The notes under the pieces: model-generated
Told to the model about the DNA's origin: nothing
The model's database searches: none
The model's input: the letters and a program-made list of their open reading frames with translations, nothing else
Position numbers and translations under genes: made by a program
Assembly (NCBI RefSeq): GCF_025397915.1
Contig: NZ_JALIDZ010000013.1
Span: 1-64,000 of the forward strand
Direction of reading: 5' to 3'
DNA from: Microbaculum marinisediminis
GTDB taxonomy: Bacteria > Pseudomonadota > Alphaproteobacteria > Rhizobiales > Tepidamorphaceae
DNA: 64,000 nucleotides
In this document: positions 8,520 through 17,617 of the stretch, piece by piece
Position numbering within the stretch: position 1 is the stretch's first letter
How the letters are laid out: each line of letters begins with the position of its first letter

Positions 8520-9107
8520 TCAGCGGTTCTGTCCGGCCACCCACAAGACCTCGTCACTGCCCTTGCCGTTGGCCCAGCGGCTGGCGACGAACAGGAAATC
8601 CGACAGCCGGTTGACGTATTTCAGCGCCATCTCGCCGACGCGCTCGCCTTCGCTCATGGCCAGTTCGACCATCAGCCGTTCGGCCCGGCGCGAAACCGTG
8701 CGGGCCAGATGCAGATGCGCCGCGGCCGGCGTGCCGCCCGGCAGGACGAAGGACCGCAGCGGCTTCAGATCGGCGTTCAGGCGATCGATCTCGCTTTCAA
8801 GGCGCGTCACCTGAGCCTCGACGATACGCAGCGGCTCCCACTCCAGTGTCTCGCCCGTGTCGGGCGTGCACAGGTCGGCGCCGAGGTCGAACAGGTCGTT
8901 CTGGATGCGGCCCAACATCGTGTCGAGCTCGGCGAACTGGGGATCGGCCGCGGTGTGGAGGCGGACGATGCCGATCGTCGCGTTGGTCTCGTCGACGGTG
9001 CCGTATGCCGAGACCCTGAGATCGTGCTTCGGCCGGCGCTCGCCGGTCGACAGGGCGGTCGTGCCGGCATCGCCGGTCTTCGTGTAGATCTTGTTCAGGA
9101 TGACCAT
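8520..9107 (-). CDS. PduO-type cob(I)alamin adenosyltransferase
   Basis: It transfers the adenosyl group of ATP to cob(I)alamin to give coenzyme B12. The 195-residue protein opens with the PduO/MMAB-type IYTKTGDAGTTALSTGERRPK, the ATP-binding N terminus. It continues with YGTVDETNATIG, and carries the FVLPGGTPAAAHLHLARTVSRRAER helix pair. Ethylmalonyl-CoA mutase, encoded 12 kb to the right, needs this cofactor, which fits placement next to etf and hbd. It lies 12 nt after the HIG1 gene. Confidence 0.93.
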   Translation of the reverse strand: MVILNKIYTKTGDAGTTALSTGERRPKHDLRVSAYGTVDETNATIGIVRLHTAADPQFAELDTMLGRIQNDLFDLGADLCTPDTGETLEWEPLRIVEAQVTRLESEIDRLNADLKPLRSFVLPGGTPAAAHLHLARTVSRRAERLMVELAMSEGERVGEMALKYVNRLSDFLFVASRWANGKGSDEVLWVAGQNR

Positions 9108-9119
9108 GGTGCGCTTCCG

Positions 9120-9317
9120 CTAGTGCCGGCTCATCAGCCAGATCGTCACCATGATCACGCAGATCGCCAGGAATTGCAGGCCGACGCGCCAGCGCATCAG
9201 CTTCTGCGACATATTGGGGCTGCCCCCGCGCATCATGTTCCACAGGCCGAGCAGCAGGACGACGGCCACGGCGGCGATGGCGAGGGGTACGATGTAGGAG
9301 ACGAACAGGTCGGACAT
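9120..9317 (-). CDS. HIG1-domain twin transmembrane small protein
   Basis: A 65-residue protein with two membrane helices (about 5-25 and 45-62) joined by a basic loop containing NMSQKLMRWRVGLQ. That loop is typical of the HIG1 (hypoxia-induced protein) family. Mitochondrial relatives associate with cytochrome oxidase; the bacterial role is not settled. It is the first gene of the minus-strand group that leads into the adenosyltransferase. Confidence 0.85.
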   Translation of the reverse strand: MSDLFVSYIVPLAIAAVAVVLLLGLWNMMRGGSPNMSQKLMRWRVGLQFLAICVIMVTIWLMSRH

Positions 9318-9351
9318 TTCGGACGCTTTCTCGCCGGTCGGTGCGCCGGCA

Positions 9352-9863
9352 TCAAGCGTTCATAGCAAAGATTGTTGCGTTGAGCACCGTCGCGAACGCG
9401 ACCCAGGCGAGATAAGGCGCCATCAACAGCCCGGCGGGATGCGAAACCGCTCGGAACAGCAAGGTGGTGCGCCCGACGGCCGCTAGCAGGGGCAGGATGA
9501 TCAAAAGGCCGAGGAGCGGGCTTTGGGCTCCGAAAAACGCCCAGGACCAAAGGGCATTGAGGGTCAATTGCACCGCGAAGGCGAAAAGACCGCGCCTTCG
9601 CCGCAGTCGAAAGCCGGGGCGCGCCAGACAAGCCAGGCGGCGACCGCCATCATGATGTAGAGCGCGGTCCAGACGATGGGAAAAACGAGAGGCGGCGGCG
9701 TCCATGCCGGCTTTGCGAGGCCGGCGTACCAGGGATCGATGTTGGGCGTGGTGGCGAGCGAGCCGAGAAAACCGACGATCAGGCACAGCGCCACGAGGCC
9801 GCCGAGTGCGGCGGCATCGACGAGGCGCGATCGTTCGGGACCCTGCTGGCTCATGCCTGTCAC
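9352..9863 (-). pseudogene. tspO: frameshifted TspO/MBR family protein
   Basis: TspO is a five-helix outer-membrane or membrane porphyrin/tryptophan-rich sensory protein. The N-terminal half reads in one frame from a GTG at 9863 (after GGAGGAG), with [18 protein letters not shown] and [18 protein letters not shown]. The second half is in another frame, with [17 protein letters not shown] and PYLAWVAFATVLNATIFAMN. The switch falls near 9590-9620. Both halves have the conserved Trp/Pro residues, so the gene was intact recently. A single-base indel restores about 170 residues. It may be a real mutation or a sequencing error. Confidence 0.85.
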
Positions 9864-9928
9864 GGGCGGCTACTCCTCCACATTCACCGGACATACGGCG
9901 CCGGACGCCCGGCAAGATCACTCCGACG

Positions 9929-10771
9929 TCATTTTTCCGCGTCCGAGGCGCGCGCGAGAAACGCGTGCAATGCCCGGGTCGGCAACGCCCGCCGCAGCCC
10001 AGCGGCCACGCCCGCGGGGACGGTGACCCGGTAGCGCGGTCGGGGGGCGGGCGCATCCAGCGCGTGACGCAGCTTCACGAACACCGCCTCGGGCCCGCGT
10101 TTGAACCGCGACGCGGAGCCGCCGCGTTCCATACGGGCCATGCGGGTGCGGTAGGTCTCGCGGTGAATCGACCCGTCGATATCGATCGTCCGGCGGAACA
10201 CCTCCAGCGCATTCGGCTCGAAGCGGCTGTCGATCGGTCCCGGCTCGATCAGGCTGACATGGATGCCGGTGCCGAGAAGTTCCAGCCGCATCGTTTCGCT
10301 CAAGCCCTCCAGCGCGTATTTCGAGGCGATGTAGGCCCCGCGGTATTTCATCGGGATATAGCCGAGCACCGAGGAACACTGGACGATGCGGCCATGCCCC
10401 TGCTCGCGCATCACCGGGATCAGGCGGCGGGTCAGCGTATGCCAGCCGAAGAAATTCGCTTCGAACTCGGCCCGCAAGACGTCGGTCGGCAGGTCTTCGA
10501 CGGCGCCGGCCTGGGCATAGGCGCCGTTGTTGAACAGGGCGTCGAGGCGGTGGCCGGTGGCGGCGAGCACGGCGTCGGCTGCGGCATGGATCGAGGCTTC
10601 ATCCGCATAATCGAGCCGGACCGCCTCGAAGCCGGCGCTGAGGAGCCGGTCGACATCGGCGGGCTTGCGGGCGGCGGCGAAGACACGCCAGCCGGTTTCG
10701 CGCAGCCGTTCGGCGCAATGGGCGCCGATGCCACTCGAGCAGCCGGTAATCAGTATGGAGCGATCGGTCAC
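9929..10771 (-). CDS. short-chain dehydrogenase/reductase
   Basis: A 280-residue classical SDR with a GTG start, the NAD(P)-binding TGCSSGIG at 9-16, NNGAYAQ near 84, and the active-site Tyr-X-X-X-Lys as YIASKYALEG. The substrate cannot be read from the sequence. It follows the LysR gene by 12 nt on the same strand, so the regulator and this enzyme are cotranscribed. The long C-terminal extension past the core fold is common in this SDR branch. Confidence 0.88.
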   Translation of the reverse strand: MTDRSILITGCSSGIGAHCAERLRETGWRVFAAARKPADVDRLLSAGFEAVRLDYADEASIHAAADAVLAATGHRLDALFNNGAYAQAGAVEDLPTDVLRAEFEANFFGWHTLTRRLIPVMREQGHGRIVQCSSVLGYIPMKYRGAYIASKYALEGLSETMRLELLGTGIHVSLIEPGPIDSRFEPNALEVFRRTIDIDGSIHRETYRTRMARMERGGSASRFKRGPEAVFVKLRHALDAPAPRPRYRVTVPAGVAAGLRRALPTRALHAFLARASDAEK

Positions 10772-10783
10772 GGGGCTGCTGCC

Positions 10784-11677
10784 TTAGAGGTCGAGCGCGG
10801 AGAGGCGTTCGGCGAGGAAATCGTAGACGAAGCGGATCCGGCGTGAATGACGCAGATCGCGATGGGCGGTCAACCAGATCGGCAGCTCGAGCACCTCGTG
10901 TTTTATGTCGGGGAACAGCCGAACGAGGCCGTCGCGGCGGCCGAGATAGGCGGGGCCGAAGCCGATGCCGAAACCGGCTTTCGCCATTTCCCAACCGGCG
11001 GACTGGGAATCGCAGCGATAGCTGAAGAAGTCGCGATCGATTTCAATGCCGACGCGACGGAAACCGCGGACAATGACGTCGATACGGTCGAAACCGATCA
11101 TGGAATGTCGGTCGAGATCGGAGAGTTCGGTGGGGGTGCCGCGCCGCGCCAGGTAGTCGGGATGGGCGAACATGCCGATCTCAAGGTCGTTGACGTGGCG
11201 CGTGATGACGTCGTTCTGCTCGGGGCGGAACATCCTGAGCGCGATGTCGGCCTCGCGCAGAAGCAGGTTGTCCGGCGTCATGCTGGCCACCACGTCGATC
11301 CCGATCCGCGGTTCGGCGAGATGCAGGGCGGCGAGGATATCGGGCAGCAGATAGATCGCCACCATCTCGCTCGCAGTGATGCGGACGGTGCCTTCGATGG
11401 CCTCGGCCTTGCCTTCGGCGACGCGTCGCAGGCTTTCGGCGCGCTCGCGCATGTCCTGAGCGTGCTCGACCAGCGAAAGGGCGGTTTCGGTGATGCGCAG
11501 CCCCGATGACGTGCGGTCGAACAGACGCACGCCGAGCGACTGCTCAAGATCGGCGACATGGCGGCCGACGGTCGGCTGGCTGATGCCAAGCCGGCGCGCC
11601 GCCGCGGACAGGCTGCCGGTTTCGGCGGTGGCGAGGAAGGAGGGGATCAGGTTCCAGTCCAGGTTCCGTGACACCAT
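10784..11677 (-). CDS. LysR-family transcriptional regulator
   Basis: 297 residues. The N-terminal winged helix-turn-helix covers about 8-66 (TGSLSAAARRLGISQPTVGR), followed by a linker helix and a periplasmic-binding-protein-like effector domain. It is divergent from the epimerase-like gene at 11821 and sits upstream of the SDR in the same operon. The usual LysR logic would be control of both. Two short palindromes in the shared promoter gap are candidate binding sites. Confidence 0.92.
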   Translation of the reverse strand: MVSRNLDWNLIPSFLATAETGSLSAAARRLGISQPTVGRHVADLEQSLGVRLFDRTSSGLRITETALSLVEHAQDMRERAESLRRVAEGKAEAIEGTVRITASEMVAIYLLPDILAALHLAEPRIGIDVVASMTPDNLLLREADIALRMFRPEQNDVITRHVNDLEIGMFAHPDYLARRGTPTELSDLDRHSMIGFDRIDVIVRGFRRVGIEIDRDFFSYRCDSQSAGWEMAKAGFGIGFGPAYLGRRDGLVRLFPDIKHEVLELPIWLTAHRDLRHSRRIRFVYDFLAERLSALDL

Positions 11678-11712
11678 GGAACACCCTCGGATAGCACTGG
11701 TTTCGCCAGATC

Positions 11713-11759
11713 ATTCATTTTTGAATAGCTGCATGTCAACTCTTGCGAATGTTCATTCG
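11713..11759. promoter_or_regulatory. palindromes in the LysR/epimerase divergent promoter
   Basis: Two inverted repeats lie here. ATTCA and TGAAT are separated by four T at 11713-11726. CGAATG and CATTCG are separated by TT at 11746-11759. Their centres are 33 bp apart, about three helical turns, as often seen for LysR-type recognition and activation sites. Assignment to this LysR protein is by position only. Confidence 0.4.
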
Positions 11760-11820
11760 GCTTTGTGGTGTCCATCTCCATCCGTGTCGAGCGGGTAAGC
11801 CACGTTTGGAGGAGAAGGCC

Positions 11821-12819
11821 ATGATCGAACGCCATCAGGACCGGAAGACAGCTTTGATATTGGGTGCGCGCGGCCGGCTCGGGCGAGTCGTCCTGGACGA
11901 ATTCGTCCGGCGTGGCTGGCGGGTGCGGGCCCTGGTGCGATCCGCCACGGGCGTGCCGGCATTGGACGATGTCGTGGCGATCGAGGGCGATGCCCGGTCC
12001 CGGCGCGACCTTATCGCCGCCGCCGAGGGCGTCGACGTCATCGTCAACGCGACCAATCCGCCGTTTCCGGCCTGGCAACCGGCAGTGTTCGAGATCACCG
12101 AGGCGGTGATCTCGGCCGCACGAACGAGCGGTGCCGTGCATCTGTTTCCCGGCAATATCTACAACTACGGCTGGCCGATGCCGGATGTCATCAGCGAGAC
12201 GACGCCGCAACGGCCGACGACGCGGAAAGGCGCGATACGGGTGGAGGCGGAGCGACGCTATCGCGAGGCCGCCGATCTCTACGGCGTTCGCACGATCGTG
12301 CTGCGGGCGGGCGACTATTTCGGCGGCGATGGGCGCGGCAGCTGGTTCGACCAGGTCATCGCCGGCAAGGCGGCGCGGGGCAAGATGACCTATCCGGGAC
12401 CGCTCAACCTGGCCCATGCCTGGGCCTATCTTCCGGACCTTGCGGCAACCTTCGAAGCCCTGGCGCGCCAGCGCGACGAATTCGGTACCTTCGAGACGTT
12501 CCATTTCGCCGGGCACACGGCGACCGGCGCCGATGTAGCGGCGGCGATGGAGACGGCGATCGGCAGACCGCTGTCCGTCGGGCGGCTGCCGTGGCGCGTG
12601 ATGCGGCTCGCCGCGCCGGTCGTGCGCTCATGGCGGGAGCTTTCCGAGCTCGCCTACCTCTGGCACGTGGCGCACAGGCTGGACGGAGCCAAGCTCGAAA
12701 TGGCGATCGGTGAGATTCCGCACACGTCGTTCGACCGTGCGATCCGCGAGAGCCTTGACGCTCTGGGCATCGATACCCGTCCGACCCGGCCTGCCGCGGC
12801 GCAACTGGCTGCCGTTTAG
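11821..12819 (+). CDS. NAD(P)-dependent epimerase/dehydratase-like protein
   Basis: An extended-SDR/atypical NAD(P)-binding protein of 332 residues. The start at 11821 follows GGAGGAGAAGG. The Rossmann motif is ALILGARGRLGR near residue 10, an ALVRSATG strand follows, and NATNPPFP lies near 71. The motif NYGWPMP near 116 and the AGDYFGGDGRG loop resemble NAD-dependent epimerases acting on nucleotide sugars or other substrates. The substrate is unknown. It is the divergent target of the neighbouring LysR gene. Confidence 0.82.
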   Translation: MIERHQDRKTALILGARGRLGRVVLDEFVRRGWRVRALVRSATGVPALDDVVAIEGDARSRRDLIAAAEGVDVIVNATNPPFPAWQPAVFEITEAVISAARTSGAVHLFPGNIYNYGWPMPDVISETTPQRPTTRKGAIRVEAERRYREAADLYGVRTIVLRAGDYFGGDGRGSWFDQVIAGKAARGKMTYPGPLNLAHAWAYLPDLAATFEALARQRDEFGTFETFHFAGHTATGADVAAAMETAIGRPLSVGRLPWRVMRLAAPVVRSWRELSELAYLWHVAHRLDGAKLEMAIGEIPHTSFDRAIRESLDALGIDTRPTRPAAAQLAAV

Positions 12820-12932
12820 GGCGTGTTGCCGGATCGTCGAGCCGCCGGGGGGCCGGCGAGCCTGTCCTCTACCGATCTGTCGTGCGTCCTGTGCTATGCT
12901 TTCGGAACAGCGAAGCAAGAGGGAGCGTCCGG

Positions 12933-13244
12933 ATGCGACGAGCGATCCAACTAATGACACTGGCGGGTGCTGGCGTCCTGATTGCGCAGGCGGCGCTTGC
13001 CGGTCCAATCATCCTCAGGAACGACTACTCTCCGAGTATCTGCGGCCTCGAGGTCTCCGTCGGCGAGAACGCGCCGAACGCGCCGGTGCAGCAGTTCGGC
13101 GGCATCGAACAGCCGTGGGAGCAGTCCTTCGACGCATCGAAGATCTGCTACCGGGTTTCCGAACCGCCGGACACCTGCGGGGCCTGGAGCGACTGGCGGT
13201 GCTGTGAAGCCAAGGACGGCGAGTCGCTCTGCGCGATCGAGTGA
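12933..13244 (+). CDS. small exported Cys-containing protein of unknown function
   Basis: Not recognised. The start at 12933 follows GAGGGA and gives 103 residues, with a signal peptide of about 23 residues ending ALAG. The mature part has six Cys and a CGAWSDWRCCEAKDG segment, so disulfide bonds in the periplasm are likely. It stands alone between the epimerase-like gene and the convergent acyl-CoA dehydrogenase. Confidence 0.65.
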   Translation: MRRAIQLMTLAGAGVLIAQAALAGPIILRNDYSPSICGLEVSVGENAPNAPVQQFGGIEQPWEQSFDASKICYRVSEPPDTCGAWSDWRCCEAKDGESLCAIE

Positions 13245-13286
13245 TCGCGCAGGCGTACCCGAGATGACGCGGAGGCCGGCGGGACC

Positions 13287-14960
13287 CTAGTTCCCGCCGT
13301 CGAGCAGGCGCCGTGCGATCACCTGGGCCTGGATCTCGGCCGCGCCCTCGAAGATGTTGAGGATGCGCGCGTCGCAGAGAACGCGGCTTACGGGGAATTC
13401 CAGCGCGAAGCCGTTGCCGCCGTGGATCTGGACGGCGTTGTCGGCGGCGGCCCAGGCGACGCGCGCGCCGAGCAGCTTGGCCATGCCTGCCTCGAGGTCG
13501 CAGCGCCGTCCGGCGTCCTTCTCCCGCGCGGCATAGTAGGTGAGCTGGCGGGCGATCAGGATTTCGGCCGCCATCATCGCCAGCTTGTCGGAAACGCGCG
13601 GGAACTCGACGGTGGCCTTGCCGAACTGGATCCGCTCCATCGCGTAGTTGAGGCCGAGCTCCATCGCGCATTGGGCGACGCCGATGGCGCGTGCCGCGGT
13701 CTGGATGCGGGCTGACTCGAAGGTCTGCATCAGCTGCTTGAAGCCTTGGCCCTCCTCGCCGCCGAGCAGGTTCTCCGCTTTCACCTCGAAGTCGTCGAAG
13801 GAGATGTCGAACTCCTTCATGCCGCGATAGCCGAGCACCTCGATCTCGCCGCCGGACATGCCGGCCGCGGGGAACGGATCCTCGTCGGTGCCGCGCGGCT
13901 TCTCCGCGAGCAGCATCGACAGGCCCCGGTAGCCCTTCTCGTCCGGATTGGTGCGCACGAGCAGCGTCATCAGGTCGGCGCGGACGGGATGGGTGATCCA
14001 GGTCTTCTGGCCGGTGACCTTGTAGACGTCCCCTTCCAGGGTCGCGCGGGTCCGCAGCGAGGCGAGGTCCGAACCGGTGTTCGGCTCGGTGAAGACGGCG
14101 GTCGGCAGAACTTCGCCGGAGGCGATCAGCGGCAACCATTTCTGCTTCTGCGCGTCGGTGCCGCCGGCCAGGATCAGCTCGGCGGCGATCTCGGAGCGGG
14201 TGCCGAGCGAGCCGACGGCGATCCAGCCGCGCGACAGTTCCTCGGAGACGACGCACATGGATTCCTTACCGAGGCCGAGCCCGCCGTATTCCTCCGGGAT
14301 CGTCAGGCCGAAGACGCCGAGCTCGGCGACATGCTGGACCACCTCCATCGGAATGTAGGCGTTCTCCAGGTGCCATTCCTGTGCGCTCGGCACCACTTCG
14401 GACTCGGCGAAACGACGCATCTCGACGCGCATCGCCTCGAGCGTTTCGTCGAGACCGGGGTCGCCGATGTCGCCGGGGCCCTTGTCGCGCATCAGCGCGA
14501 CGAGGCGCGCGCGTGCTTCCGGCGTATTGCCGCCGGCGATCAGCTCGCGCACGGTCTCGGTCATGAACTGGGCGATGTCGCCGTCGCTCAGGCCGAGATC
14601 GCCGGGGCGCACGAATTCGCCCTGGCTCATCGGAATGCCGCCGGCGATCTGTGCCAGGTATTCGGACGCGCCGATGCGCACGCACAGCTCTTCGGCCTCG
14701 CCGAAGCGGCCTTCGGCGCCCATGCGCTCGGTATAGGCGGCGAGCTGACGGATCGCCTCGGCATAGGTCCCCAGCCACGACAGGCCATGGGCGGCACGCT
14801 GGTTCGCCTCCAGTTTCGCCGGCGACACCTTGCCGGCCTCGGAGACGTGCGCGGCGACGGCGCTGCGCGCCTGGGCGAGCAGGCGGCCCGCCGCGTCTGC
14901 GGCTTGCGTGAGAGCGGCGGCGAGATCGGACTGGGCATTCGAGGCGGCGGCAAGCGACAT
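13287..14960 (-). CDS. mcd: acyl-CoA dehydrogenase, probably methylsuccinyl-CoA dehydrogenase
   Basis: It oxidises (2S)-methylsuccinyl-CoA to mesaconyl-CoA in the EMC pathway, passing electrons to ETF. I start at 14960 (MSLAAASNAQ), giving 557 residues. That is longer than ordinary acyl-CoA dehydrogenases because of a helical N-terminal extension of about 150 residues, as in described Mcd enzymes. The dehydrogenase core runs from about 170 with TEPNTGSDLAS, GQKTWITHP and a C-terminal NIFEGAAEIQ, which contains the catalytic Glu region. The assignment rests on the extension and on the presence of ccr and ecm in the window; another long acyl-CoA dehydrogenase is possible. Confidence 0.82.
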   Translation of the reverse strand: MSLAAASNAQSDLAAALTQAADAAGRLLAQARSAVAAHVSEAGKVSPAKLEANQRAAHGLSWLGTYAEAIRQLAAYTERMGAEGRFGEAEELCVRIGASEYLAQIAGGIPMSQGEFVRPGDLGLSDGDIAQFMTETVRELIAGGNTPEARARLVALMRDKGPGDIGDPGLDETLEAMRVEMRRFAESEVVPSAQEWHLENAYIPMEVVQHVAELGVFGLTIPEEYGGLGLGKESMCVVSEELSRGWIAVGSLGTRSEIAAELILAGGTDAQKQKWLPLIASGEVLPTAVFTEPNTGSDLASLRTRATLEGDVYKVTGQKTWITHPVRADLMTLLVRTNPDEKGYRGLSMLLAEKPRGTDEDPFPAAGMSGGEIEVLGYRGMKEFDISFDDFEVKAENLLGGEEGQGFKQLMQTFESARIQTAARAIGVAQCAMELGLNYAMERIQFGKATVEFPRVSDKLAMMAAEILIARQLTYYAAREKDAGRRCDLEAGMAKLLGARVAWAAADNAVQIHGGNGFALEFPVSRVLCDARILNIFEGAAEIQAQVIARRLLDGGN

Positions 14961-14982
14961 TCTTGGCGATCCGGTTCCTATG

Positions 14983-14993
14983 TTGCAGTGCGG
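14983..14993. promoter_or_regulatory. TTGCA-N-TGCAA-like site upstream of mcd
   Basis: TTGCAGTGCGG lies 23-33 nt before the mcd start. Its first eleven bases including the preceding TG are identical to the perfect palindrome before ccr; the right arm is degenerate. Confidence 0.4.
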
Positions 14994-15054
14994 CGAAAAT
15001 AACGCCTGCGGCGGCCAACGCAAACCGACTTTGGTTTGTGGTGACCGAAATTCC

Positions 15055-15969
15055 TCACGTCGCCGGGCGCGTGGCGATCGCGACGCCGCCGACGGTGACG
15101 GCCATGCCGGCGATCTGCACGAGGGTCAGGGTCTCGCCATACAGGGCCCAGGCGATCAGCGCGGTGCATGGCGGCACCAGGTAGAACAGTGTCGACAGCC
15201 TGGCGATCGCGCCGCGGCGGATCAGGACCATGTAGATCAGGATCGCGCCGATCGACAGCACCAGAACGAGCCAGGCCATGGCGAAGATCACTTCGCCGGT
15301 CCAGTCGATGCGCAGGTCCTCGGTCGCCAGCGCCCCGACGCCGACGACGATGGCGCCGCCGACATATTGCAGGAATGTGCCGGTGCGCAGGTCGGTGTTC
15401 GCGGCATGCGCCTTCTGCCAGATCGAGCCCAGCACGATGCTCAAGACCGCGAAGAGGGTCGCGCCGACGGTGACCGGCGTGATGCCGGTGCCGGTCATCT
15501 CGATCCTGGGGCCGAGTACCAGCGCGAGCCCGACGAGGCCGACGACAAGGCCGAACCAGTGCGAGCGGGTGACCTTCTCGCCGAGGAACGGCCCGGCCAG
15601 AAGCCCGGTCAGCATAGGCTGCAGCGCCACGATCAGCGCGGCGATGCCTGCCGGCAGGCCATGGTAGACCGCCCAGAAGACGCCGCCGAGATAGCCGCCC
15701 TGCAACAAGGCGCCGGCGATCATGGAATCGGCGGTGGCGCGCCCCCGCCGCGGCCAGCTGGCGCGCCCGATGAGCGCGGCGATCAGCAGCAACGCGCCGG
15801 CTAGGACGAAACGCAGGAAAAGGAAGCTCAGCGGCTCGGCGCCGCCTGCGGCCGCCCGCGCGCCGATATAGCCGGTCGACCAGAGCAGCACGAACAGGCC
15901 GGGCATGATCCGGACGAAAACCGTCTCATCTGGCGGAGCGGCGGCGGGGGCGGGCGGATCGGTGCGCAT
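15055..15969 (-). CDS. DMT-superfamily (EamA) transporter
   Basis: 304 residues with ten predicted membrane helices arranged as two EamA repeats, typical of drug/metabolite exporters. The first repeat opens with MPGLFVLLWSTGYIGARAAAGG. The second contains GATLFAVLSIVLGSIWQK and ends in the AWALYGETLTLVQIAGMAV motif. Substrates of such carriers vary from amino acids to purines, and nothing here fixes it. It is transcribed toward mcd, 94 nt away. Confidence 0.88.
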   Translation of the reverse strand: MRTDPPAPAAAPPDETVFVRIMPGLFVLLWSTGYIGARAAAGGAEPLSFLFLRFVLAGALLLIAALIGRASWPRRGRATADSMIAGALLQGGYLGGVFWAVYHGLPAGIAALIVALQPMLTGLLAGPFLGEKVTRSHWFGLVVGLVGLALVLGPRIEMTGTGITPVTVGATLFAVLSIVLGSIWQKAHAANTDLRTGTFLQYVGGAIVVGVGALATEDLRIDWTGEVIFAMAWLVLVLSIGAILIYMVLIRRGAIARLSTLFYLVPPCTALIAWALYGETLTLVQIAGMAVTVGGVAIATRPAT

Positions 15970-16072
15970 TACAGCCGGTTATCGTTTCACATTACGGTAT
16001 ACAAGCGCCGGAAAGCAGTGGCCGCCATGCGTTGAAGACCGGGCTTGTCGGCGGTGGACCGAAAATCTCAGA

Positions 16073-17053
16073 ATGGACGCAATGGCGGATACGAAGAATT
16101 CGACCGGAAACGAGAACGCGGAGATGGCGAACGCGGAGCCGGATGCCGGCCGGCCGGCGACGGCGGCGGGCATGCGCCGCTATCTCCACTGGAAAGCCTC
16201 CCGCAAGGACGCCTGGTGGATATCCAAGGTCATCTACCGCGCGGGGGAGCGGTTCCTGATGGATGACGGCCTCTACATGGCGAGCGCTCTCGCCTTTTCG
16301 CTGGTTCTGGCGATCTTTCCCTTCATCATCTTCATGACGGCCCTGACCGGCTTCCTCGGCGGCCCGCGACTGGCGGGATGGATCACCAGAGCCCTTTTCG
16401 ACACGCTGCCCGATCAGGTCGCGCAGGCGCTGGAACCGGAAATCTGGAATGTCCTGATTCGCGATGCCGGCGGCGGCCTGCTTACCTTTTCGCTGCTCGT
16501 CATGCTGATCAGCGTGTCCGGCGCGGTGGAGACGGTGCGCGGTGGGCTCAATCGTGCCTACGGCCTGGCCGAAACACGCTCGGTGTTTCGCACCCGAATC
16601 GAGTCGATCGTGTTCGTGATCCTGACCACCGTCGCGCTGACGGTCGTGGCCTTCGTCGCCGTGGTCGCGCCGGTCAGCTATGCCGCGCTGCTCTCGTTCG
16701 TTCCCGATGCGGTCGACCTTCATCCGACCTTCGATCTCCTGCGCCAGGTTTTCCTGGCCCTGATCCTGGCGGCTCTGCTCTTTGCCCTGCACGTGCTGCT
16801 ACCGGATTACGAGAAGCGCCATCCCCCGGTCTGGCCGGGCATTCTGGCGACCCTGGCGCTCTGGTGGCTTTCCGCACGCGCGTTCTCCTGGTACCTGGCC
16901 TCGTTCGCCGATTATGCGCGTGTCTATGCCGGCCTTGCCGGCATCGTGGCGGCTTTGATTTTTTTCTATCTGGCGAGCGCCATTCTGCTGTTCGCCGGTG
17001 CGCTCAACCGGGCTGTTCAGGAAGGGCGGCGGGAGCGGGCGGCCGGTTCATGA
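16073..17053 (+). CDS. YihY/BrkB-family inner-membrane protein
   Basis: A 326-residue protein of the YihY/virulence-factor-BrkB family, with a hydrophilic N terminus and about six membrane helices. Family features are the MASALAFSLVLAIFPFIIF segment near 68, GLNRAYGLAETRS in the middle, and a last helix pair with YAGLAGIVAALIFFYL. The molecular function is unproven; some members have been called RNase BN by mistake. I chose the ATG at 16073. A farther in-frame start at 15905 would overlap the DMT gene. Its 3' end overlaps the next gene by 6 nt. Confidence 0.85.
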   Translation: MDAMADTKNSTGNENAEMANAEPDAGRPATAAGMRRYLHWKASRKDAWWISKVIYRAGERFLMDDGLYMASALAFSLVLAIFPFIIFMTALTGFLGGPRLAGWITRALFDTLPDQVAQALEPEIWNVLIRDAGGGLLTFSLLVMLISVSGAVETVRGGLNRAYGLAETRSVFRTRIESIVFVILTTVALTVVAFVAVVAPVSYAALLSFVPDAVDLHPTFDLLRQVFLALILAALLFALHVLLPDYEKRHPPVWPGILATLALWWLSARAFSWYLASFADYARVYAGLAGIVAALIFFYLASAILLFAGALNRAVQEGRRERAAGS

Positions 17054-17515
17054 ACCGGCGTCGGCGGGGCGGCAGTCGCGCAGATCCTTCAACGCGGTTC
17101 CGGCCGCCGTCGCGGCCTTGTCGATAACGGCGTCGGTGATCGCGATCTTGCGCTCGCGCAGCGACTGAAGCGTGGCCTGCATCGTGTCGAGCCGCACGCC
17201 GAGCGCGTCGACACGGGCGTCCAGGTCGCTACGGCGCTCCTCGATCGCGACGCGGAGCTCGGCGATCTCCGTCGAGGCGACCCGCAATTCGGCCAGCGCG
17301 TCGGCGGGATTGAGTCCGGTGGAGGCGATGGCGGCCTGGGTCACGTCGCCGGCGATGTCGGTCGAGAACGTGCGGACCTTGCCGATCAGAACGATGCCCG
17401 AAATCGCGGCGACGATGAACAGCAGCAGCGTCGCATTGAAAAGGGCGAGCAGCAGATTGCCGATGGTTCGGCCGAGGCGTGCGCCGAACGAGGGTTGCGA
17501 TTGCGATTGGGTCAT
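17048..17515 (-). CDS. single-span membrane protein with coiled coil, unknown function
   Basis: 155 residues. One membrane helix lies at about 19-45. A long charged helix (about 70-135, rich in Glu, Arg and Leu heptads) follows and is probably a periplasmic or cytoplasmic coiled coil. I recognise no family. It converges on the YihY-like gene with a 6-nt overlap of the 3' ends and is preceded by a 102-nt gap after ccr. Confidence 0.7.
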   Translation of the reverse strand: MTQSQSQPSFGARLGRTIGNLLLALFNATLLLFIVAAISGIVLIGKVRTFSTDIAGDVTQAAIASTGLNPADALAELRVASTEIAELRVAIEERRSDLDARVDALGVRLDTMQATLQSLRERKIAITDAVIDKAATAAGTALKDLRDCRPADAGS

Positions 17516-17617
17516 GACTGTCTCCCGCGTCCGGCGCGGAGGGCTCCGCGCCGAATCCCGGGAGACAGGTTACACCGGTTCGAAGAAATTCTTGACCGGT
17601 GATCGCGGCGGCGCCGG

